Of a stretch of DNA of 64,000 nucleotides, positions 59,257 through 64,000 are shown piece by piece. The notes under the pieces are model-generated. The model was not told where the DNA came from and ran no database searches. It saw nothing but the letters and a program-made list of their open reading frames with translations. This stretch comes from a bacterium (GTDB lineage Bacteria; Planctomycetota; UBA1135; UBA2386). The stretch spans positions 62,001 through 126,000 of the forward strand of contig JAUILN010000014.1 in the NCBI GenBank assembly GCA_030432695.1. Direction: 5' to 3'. Each line of letters starts with the position of its first letter. Within the stretch, counting starts at the first letter, position 1. The position numbers and the translations under genes were made by a program.

Positions 59257-60924
59257 CTACCGCTCGTCCGAGCGGTCGGTCACTCCGAACACGGGCTCGC
59301 GTGGCAGGTCGCTGGTGTCCGGGTCCCCCGTGGTGCGCAGCCGCAGCGCGGCGGCCTGAGCCCTCCGGCTGTAGTCGATCGACTCGCCGAGGATGCGTGC
59401 TGACTCCTGATCGGCGTGGAAGCCGCGCGAGTTCTCGCTGCTGATGTAGTCGAGGCGCCACATCGCCTTTCGCTGCAGCTGATGGATCTCGGCCAGATCC
59501 TCGGGCTTTGCCCCGGCCGCGCGGGCGTCGAGTATCGCGTCCAGCATGTCGGTCATCGCGGCCGCCGCGCGCTCGGTGAGGGCGACCGTGCGCTGCTGGA
59601 TCGTACCGATCCGCGCCGCCAGCTCGCCCTCCGTGGAGTGATGACACGTGCGGCATGACTTGTCGATGCTCTGCAGGGGGGAGCGGACGTCGTGGCTCGA
59701 CATCTTCATCGCGCCACGTCGCTCATAGGGCATGTGGCAGTCCACGCAGCTCACGCCGCTGCGGGCATGGATGCCGTTGCTCCACAGCTCGAACTCCGGA
59801 TGCTGGACCTTCAGCACCGGCGCGCGGGTCTCGCCGTGGGCGTAATCGTAGAAGGGAGTGCCATCCTCGAAGGTCAGCTCGTCCCAATGACGCTCCTCGT
59901 CCTCCATGCGTAGGCCGTGGCTCCAGGGGAAGGTCAGCGTCAACTTGTCGCCGCAGTAGTATTCGACGTGACACTGCCCGCACACGAACGAACGCATCTC
60001 CTGGCGGGTCGCGTCGCGGTTCGGGTCGTAAGGCGTTTCCCGGTCGCCGCGGCGCCAGCGTTCGATGCTCGGCAGGTGCGGCGCTTCTCCGTCCCCGGCG
60101 GCGAGCGCCGCGATGCCGCGGACGAAGCCGGGACGCGTGACGCGTAGACGCAGCGTGGTGGGGTCGTGGCAATCGATGCAGCTCACCGGGTGGGCATTGC
60201 CGATGCTCGGGTGGTCGGCGGGAACCGGCTCGCCGGCGAACTCGCCCGTGAAACCGCCGGCGGGGGGCTGCGGGAAGGTCGACTGCGCCCCGGGGGTTCC
60301 ATCGGGGGTCTGCTGCAGCAGGGCCAGCACCTCGGAATATGGTCGGCGGCTCAGTTCCTCGAAGCCGCGCAGCATCGCCGGAAGATCGAACTCGGTCGCG
60401 AGGGACTCCTCGTCGGCCGGACGACCGAGCGCCTCGCGGCCGATCCGGCGGTAGAGCACGTTGGTGGATGCGTGGCAGTGCAGGCACGCGCCGGCCTGCG
60501 GCTTCTTGGTGATCCGCTCGGTGACGCCCTGGTCGTACAGCATGTAGGCGTGGCCGCGGGCTTCGCGGTAGTCGATGCTGAACGCGTAGCCGGCATAGAG
60601 TCGCCGGAGCCACGGCTGTGCCTCCAACTTGCTCGCGGTGAGGGCGCTGCTCCCGCCGTAGAATCGGTCGCCTGCGGTCGCCACGTAGTCGTCGTAATGG
60701 TCAGGCCAGTTCTGGGCCCAGATCGCCGGGTCGGTGTGCAGCTCGTTGAGTTCCACCACCCGTAGGAATGGATTGCGGGCCTCCTGCTTGCGGCTGAACA
60801 TCACCACGAGCACCCATACGAGCGCGAGAGTGCCGAGCACGGAGCCGGCGAACAGCAGAACGACGAGCGCCGTGCGGGGGCGGGGAGGTCTCGCGGGTGG
60901 CTCGGGTTGCATGGTGGGTTCCAT
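59257..60924 (-). CDS. nrfA: Ammonia-forming cytochrome c nitrite reductase (NrfA)
   Basis: A 555-residue pentaheme enzyme reducing nitrite to ammonium with six electrons outside the cytoplasm. An N-terminal membrane segment (about 18-42) without an obvious cleavage site could anchor it. Five heme motifs are visible: CLHCH (147-151), CIDCH (249-253), CGQCH (315-319, within the NrfA signature CGQCHVEYY), CVDCH (393-397) and CRTCH (424-428). The catalytic heme 1 is CxxCH, where E. coli has CxxCK, a variant known in some NrfA proteins. A second start five codons in (60912) is possible. It is nine bases downstream of nrfH and so in one operon. Confidence 0.92.
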   Translation of the reverse strand: MEPTMQPEPPARPPRPRTALVVLLFAGSVLGTLALVWVLVVMFSRKQEARNPFLRVVELNELHTDPAIWAQNWPDHYDDYVATAGDRFYGGSSALTASKLEAQPWLRRLYAGYAFSIDYREARGHAYMLYDQGVTERITKKPQAGACLHCHASTNVLYRRIGREALGRPADEESLATEFDLPAMLRGFEELSRRPYSEVLALLQQTPDGTPGAQSTFPQPPAGGFTGEFAGEPVPADHPSIGNAHPVSCIDCHDPTTLRLRVTRPGFVRGIAALAAGDGEAPHLPSIERWRRGDRETPYDPNRDATRQEMRSFVCGQCHVEYYCGDKLTLTFPWSHGLRMEDEERHWDELTFEDGTPFYDYAHGETRAPVLKVQHPEFELWSNGIHARSGVSCVDCHMPYERRGAMKMSSHDVRSPLQSIDKSCRTCHHSTEGELAARIGTIQQRTVALTERAAAAMTDMLDAILDARAAGAKPEDLAEIHQLQRKAMWRLDYISSENSRGFHADQESARILGESIDYSRRAQAAALRLRTTGDPDTSDLPREPVFGVTDRSDER

Positions 60925-60933
60925 GGGATCCGG

Positions 60934-61413
60934 TCAGCGGGCGGCATGTCCGACCGAGCTGTGGCAATGCGCACAGCGGGGTCCATCCTGTTCGGGGTCG
61001 CCCGTCAGCAGCGTCCGATGCACCAGATCGGCGTGGCAGTGGATGCATGCGGCGTGGGTGACGCGCTGATTGCGTGGCTTGATCCGCAGCGGATCGGGAT
61101 AGATCCCGGTCGTGAATGCCAGCGAGTGGAAGAAGCCGTTGTCGGCCTTGGTGATCCACTTGCCGATCGGGTGATGGCTCAGATGGCAGTCGTTGCAGGT
61201 AGCGACCGCGTGGTGGCTCGAGTTCAGCCACGAGTCGTAGGCCTCCTGCATCACATGGCAGTTCGCGCAGGCGCCGGGGTCGTTGCCGAGATAGGCGCCA
61301 CCCTTGCCGTAGCCGAAGGTGAAGGTGCCGAGTCCGACGAAGATGCCGAGCAGGATCGCGGCGAACACCAGTCGGCGGGTGGCTCGGGTTGGCTGCCGGG
61401 AGCGGGAGGGCAT
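60934..61413 (-). CDS. nrfH: Tetraheme quinol dehydrogenase subunit NrfH
   Basis: A 159-residue NapC/NirT-type membrane cytochrome. One N-terminal helix (about 14-36, LVFAAILLGIFVGLGTFTFG) is followed by four heme motifs: CANCH with the axial-type Met at residue 55 (CANCHVM), CNDCH (73-77), CIHCH (123-127) and CAHCH (147-151). It takes electrons from menaquinol and passes them to NrfA, encoded nine bases downstream, allowing respiratory ammonification of nitrite. No nrfD or nitrate reductase genes are in the window. The upstream 341 bases must hold the promoter. Confidence 0.93.
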   Translation of the reverse strand: MPSRSRQPTRATRRLVFAAILLGIFVGLGTFTFGYGKGGAYLGNDPGACANCHVMQEAYDSWLNSSHHAVATCNDCHLSHHPIGKWITKADNGFFHSLAFTTGIYPDPLRIKPRNQRVTHAACIHCHADLVHRTLLTGDPEQDGPRCAHCHSSVGHAAR

Positions 61414-61754
61414 GGCGACGAAGGGTCCGTCGCGGCAGCGGGCGACGCGGTGGGCGGACAGGCGACATCCCGGTGCTGCGCAGGGGAACCGGGAGGGACG
61501 ACTCCGTGCGCTACGCCGGCTCTCCGGTTTACCAAGGTCCCGATCGACCCGGACGCCGGGCCTCGTGTATCCCGCGTCCTGGCCCGCGTGCTAGGAGTCA
61601 GGGTCACGGGAGACCATTCCGACCAGCACGCGCCCTCGCACCCAGGACATCGCCGCGAAGCCTCGCCGAATCCACCGATTCGGCTACGTTTCGCGGCTTC
61701 GTCCCGGGCACGAGTTCACGCACTGGATCGGAGCGTGTCCCGTGACCCTGCCTC
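61414..61754 (-). other. Upstream region of nrfHA with 8-bp hairpin
   Basis: The 341 bases lie between the stop of the methyltransferase gene and the start of nrfH on the same strand. At 61665-61684 there is a perfect hairpin GCCGAATC-CACC-GATTCGGC, about 70 bases after the methyltransferase stop. It is a candidate terminator or RNA element, though no T-run follows in the transcribed direction. No FNR-type inverted TTGAT site was seen. No gene is evident. Confidence 0.5.
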
Positions 61755-63065
61755 CTAGCCCGCGACCCGTCGCAGCACCGCGCAGAAGAAACCATCGGTG
61801 CCGTGGCGGTGCGGGAGCGCGCGGAGGAAGCGACCACTCGGGTCCGCCAGCGGACGACCGCGTTCGCCGCCGAGGATCTCCACGATCGACACGATCTCGA
61901 GTTCGGGGTGGCGGGCGAGGATCGCTTCGACGACGGCCTCGTTCTCGTCGCGCAGCACCGTGCAGGTGGCGTAGATCGCGCGGGCCCTGGGCTTCAGGTG
62001 CGCGACGGCGCGCTCGAGCAGTTGCTCCTGGACGCCGCGCAGTCGGCTCGCGGTCTTCTCGTCGACCTTCCAACGGATGTCGGGGTTGCGACGCAGCGAG
62101 CCGAGGCCGGTGCACGGCACGTCGACCAGGATGCGGTCGGCGTCGCGGGCGAAGTCGGTGACCTCCTCGGTCCACTCCTCCTCCCGGACGTGGCGCGAGC
62201 GGACGTTGTGGGCTGCGGCGCGGCGGCAGCGGGTCTGCAGGTCCTTGAGCCGCGGCACGTAGCTGTCGGCGGCCAGGACCTCGCCCTTGCCCTGCAGGAT
62301 GCTGGCGAGCGCCAGGGTCTTGCCGCCGGCTCCCGCGCAGGCGTCGAAGACCTTGCCGCCGGGCGGCGGAGCGCTGATCTCGGCGATCAGCTGGCTGGCT
62401 TCGTCCTGCATCTCGAACCAGCCCTTGGCGTAGATCTCGGTGCGGAACAGGCGGGCGGGGGTGAGCACCTCGAGGCCCTGCAGGGCGTGCGGGGTCGGGC
62501 GGGTCTCGACGTTCTCTTCCGTTCGCAGGCGGTCGGCCAAGGCCTCGCGGTCGCCACGGATCAGATTGGCGCGGATCGTCACCGGCGCCTTGGAGACGAG
62601 GCCGGTGACCAGGTCGTCGACCTCGTCGCCGAACTCCTTCACCAGGCGGTGCGCCATCCAACCGGGCAGTGAGCCGCGCAGCGCCGTGCGCTGGATCGGG
62701 TCCTCGATGTCGCGCAGCTCCTCGCGGAGGTTGGCGACGCGGTTCCAGTCGACCCACTCGAGGATGCGGCGGGCCTCGCCGGGCTGCAGGTCACCGATCA
62801 ACACGCGGCCGAGCAGGATGCGTGTCGGGGCGACCAGGCTGCGCGCCATCGCGCCACCCGGCGTGCAGCGTTCCAGCGCGGCGTCGATCAGGTGCTGGTG
62901 GGCGAGGATGCCGTGGAAGCGCTCCTTGACCTTCTTCTGCTGGCTCGGCTTCAGGCGCTCCTCGCGGAACGTCTCGGCCAGCAGCTTGGAGGGCGTGGTG
63001 GCCCGGCGGTCCTTGCCGAAGCGGTCGACGAGTTCGGCGACCAGGGAGTCGAGGCGGTCGAGCAT
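61755..63065 (-). CDS. rsmB: RsmB-type 16S rRNA (cytosine-5) methyltransferase
   Basis: A 436-residue SAM-dependent RNA methyltransferase of the RsmB/NOP2 family. The N-terminal ~130 residues are helical and NusB-like, a linker follows (EDPIQRTALRGSLPGWM), and the catalytic domain contains GWFEMQDEASQLIAEI, the SAM-binding FDACAGAGGKTLAL, motif IV VDVPCTGLGSLRRNPD with Cys318, and motif VI YATCTVLRDENE with catalytic Cys368. Both cysteines typical of the family are present. The start at 63065 is 20 bases after the amidohydrolase stop, so they are probably one transcript. It is cytoplasmic, acting on ribosomal RNA. Confidence 0.87.
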   Translation of the reverse strand: MLDRLDSLVAELVDRFGKDRRATTPSKLLAETFREERLKPSQQKKVKERFHGILAHQHLIDAALERCTPGGAMARSLVAPTRILLGRVLIGDLQPGEARRILEWVDWNRVANLREELRDIEDPIQRTALRGSLPGWMAHRLVKEFGDEVDDLVTGLVSKAPVTIRANLIRGDREALADRLRTEENVETRPTPHALQGLEVLTPARLFRTEIYAKGWFEMQDEASQLIAEISAPPPGGKVFDACAGAGGKTLALASILQGKGEVLAADSYVPRLKDLQTRCRRAAAHNVRSRHVREEEWTEEVTDFARDADRILVDVPCTGLGSLRRNPDIRWKVDEKTASRLRGVQEQLLERAVAHLKPRARAIYATCTVLRDENEAVVEAILARHPELEIVSIVEILGGERGRPLADPSGRFLRALPHRHGTDGFFCAVLRRVAG

Positions 63066-63085
63066 CGGGACGGTGGGGCGTGCGG

Positions 63086-64000
63086 CTACTTGGACTCGCG
63101 CTGGTAGAGGACCTTGCCGCCGACGATCGTGGCTTCGACCTGGGTGGCGAGGATCTCGTCGTCGGGCACGGTCAGCAGGTTCTGCGAGAGCACCACGAGG
63201 TCGGCGAGCTTGCCGGGGGTCAGGGTGCCCTTCAGGTGTTCCTCGAAGGCGGCGAAGGCGGCGTCGCGGGTGTAGGAGATCAGCGCCTCCTCGCGGGTCA
63301 TCGCCTGTTCGGGGAAGAAGCGCCAGCCGGCGGCGGTCTGGCGGGTGACGCTGGCGAAGAAGCTCGGGATCGGGTCGACGTCTTCCACCGGCGCGTCGGT
63401 GCCGTTCACGATCACCGCACCGGCGTCGAGCAGCGAGCGCCAGGCGTAAGCGCCTTCGCGGGCCCGTTCCTCGCCGAGGCGGGCGACCACGTAGGGTGCG
63501 TCGGAGGTGCAGTGGATGCCCTGCATCGAGGCGATCACGCCGAGCTTCGCGAAGCGCGGGATGTCGGCGACCGACAGGTGCTGGGCGTGTTCGACGCGCC
63601 AGCGGCGGGCGGTGCCGTCGTCGTAGGGCTTCAGGGCGGTGGCGAACTCGTCGAGCGCCTCGCGGTTGGCGCGGTCGCCGATCGCGTGGACGCAGAACTG
63701 GAAGTCGGTGCGGGCGCAGTGCGCGGCGAGGCGCGGCAGGTCCTCCATCCGTCCGAGGCCCTCGAGCTGCGGCTCGTCGGAATAGGGCTCCAGGAGCCAG
63801 GCACCGCGGGCACCGAGCGCGCCGTCGATGGTGAGCTTCACCGCGCGCATCGTGAAGTGGTGGTTTCCTGCTCCGACCACCCGCTGGTCCACCAGCTCCT
63901 TCTCGATCCGTGCGGCGTTGTCGCGGACCATCACCCACAGCCGCACCGGCAGCTCGCCGCGTTCGGCCATCGCGCGCAGCACCTTGATCGAGCTGAACGG
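63086..64000 (-). CDS. Amidohydrolase family 3 (YtcJ-like), truncated by the window edge
   Basis: The open frame continues past the right edge (upstream residues read PFSSIK), so only the C-terminal ~300 residues are present and the GTG at 63982 is not the start. Features of the metal-dependent amidohydrolase YtcJ group are VKLTIDGALGARGAWL, the metal-site motif VHAIGDRANREALDEF, RRWRVEHAQHL, GVIASMQGIHCTSD and GTDAPVEDVDPIPSFFAS, followed by the C-terminal GKLADLVVLSQNLL. The first metal-binding HxH would be in the missing N-terminal part. It likely hydrolyses an amide or related bond of an unknown small molecule. It ends 20 bases before the rRNA methyltransferase gene. Confidence 0.85.
   Translation of the reverse strand, partial: PFSSIKVLRAMAERGELPVRLWVMVRDNAARIEKELVDQRVVGAGNHHFTMRAVKLTIDGALGARGAWLLEPYSDEPQLEGLGRMEDLPRLAAHCARTDFQFCVHAIGDRANREALDEFATALKPYDDGTARRWRVEHAQHLSVADIPRFAKLGVIASMQGIHCTSDAPYVVARLGEERAREGAYAWRSLLDAGAVIVNGTDAPVEDVDPIPSFFASVTRQTAAGWRFFPEQAMTREEALISYTRDAAFAAFEEHLKGTLTPGKLADLVVLSQNLLTVPDDEILATQVEATIVGGKVLYQRESK

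Noticed and set aside
1-64000. tRNA, rRNA or prophage/attachment sites
   Set aside because: No cloverleaf-like sequence with a CCA-type 3' end, no rRNA stretch and no integrase or phage structural gene was recognised by reading both strands; a covariance-model scan would be decisive.

Overview
The window is very GC-rich (about 70% by eye) and tightly packed. It has about 40 protein genes on both strands and no rRNA, tRNA, insertion sequence, prophage or CRISPR array that I could recognise. The gene mix suggests an uncultured-type member of the Planctomycetota. That mix is: extracytoplasmic-function (ECF) sigma factors beside odd membrane partners, a Ser/Thr kinase with a TPR tail, very large secreted repeat proteins (ELW-DGT, kelch, FG-GAP, beta-helix), a sulfatase, and proteins ending in a common GCxG-type C-terminal domain. 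lpxD and a PagL-like lipid A deacylase point to a Gram-negative-type outer membrane. The assignment comes from gene content, not from a marker gene.

Left part, 1-16.5 kb. The 3' end of a secreted protein and a convergent lipoprotein come first. A HEAT-like protein then runs into an ABC exporter ATPase and permease by stop/start overlaps. A 1010-residue ELW-DGT repeat protein follows. Next is a compact four-gene block: a small secreted protein, a small putative lipoprotein, a sigma-70-family factor, and a 1026-residue membrane protein joining an anti-sigma-like N terminus, a beta domain, TPR-like helices and a CHAT (caspase-like) protease domain. This block is the strongest candidate here for an undescribed signalling system. 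A secreted FG-GAP protein converges on it.

16.7-28.5 kb. A three-gene RND efflux system (outer-membrane lipoprotein, adaptor lipoprotein, HME-type pump) is divergent from a response regulator and histidine kinase, the usual layout of a metal-sensing unit. The kinase overlaps a coupled envelope cassette of GT39-type glycosyltransferase, GtrA-like flippase and PagL-like lipid A deacylase. A MYG1-family hydrolase converges on it.

28.6-36.7 kb. After a lone ECF sigma factor there are two copies of the same divergent module, a WD40-like protein on the minus strand and a kelch-like protein on the plus strand. Similarity extends into the 5' leaders between the divergent genes, so this looks like a segmental tandem duplication.

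36.8-50.9 kb. A Ser/Thr kinase with TPR tail is divergent from a large secreted gluzincin (HELTH) protein. Next come a di-heme cytochrome c peroxidase and a beta-helix protein, both carrying the shared C-terminal domain, then a small membrane protein. An ECF sigma factor follows with its probable membrane anti-sigma partner and a good intrinsic terminator. A two-PRC-barrel protein and a Tat-exported class V aminotransferase-like enzyme close this part.

51-64 kb. Two tandem FG-GAP paralogues and a sulfatase come first. An lpxD gene overlaps the end of a nitronate monooxygenase-like gene. A secreted esterase is followed by the ammonia-forming nitrite reductase pair nrfH-nrfA. An RsmB-type rRNA methyltransferase lies downstream of an amidohydrolase that runs off the right edge. 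Regulatory calls are based on visible hairpins, palindromes and Shine-Dalgarno-like sequences only; no promoter is claimed with confidence.
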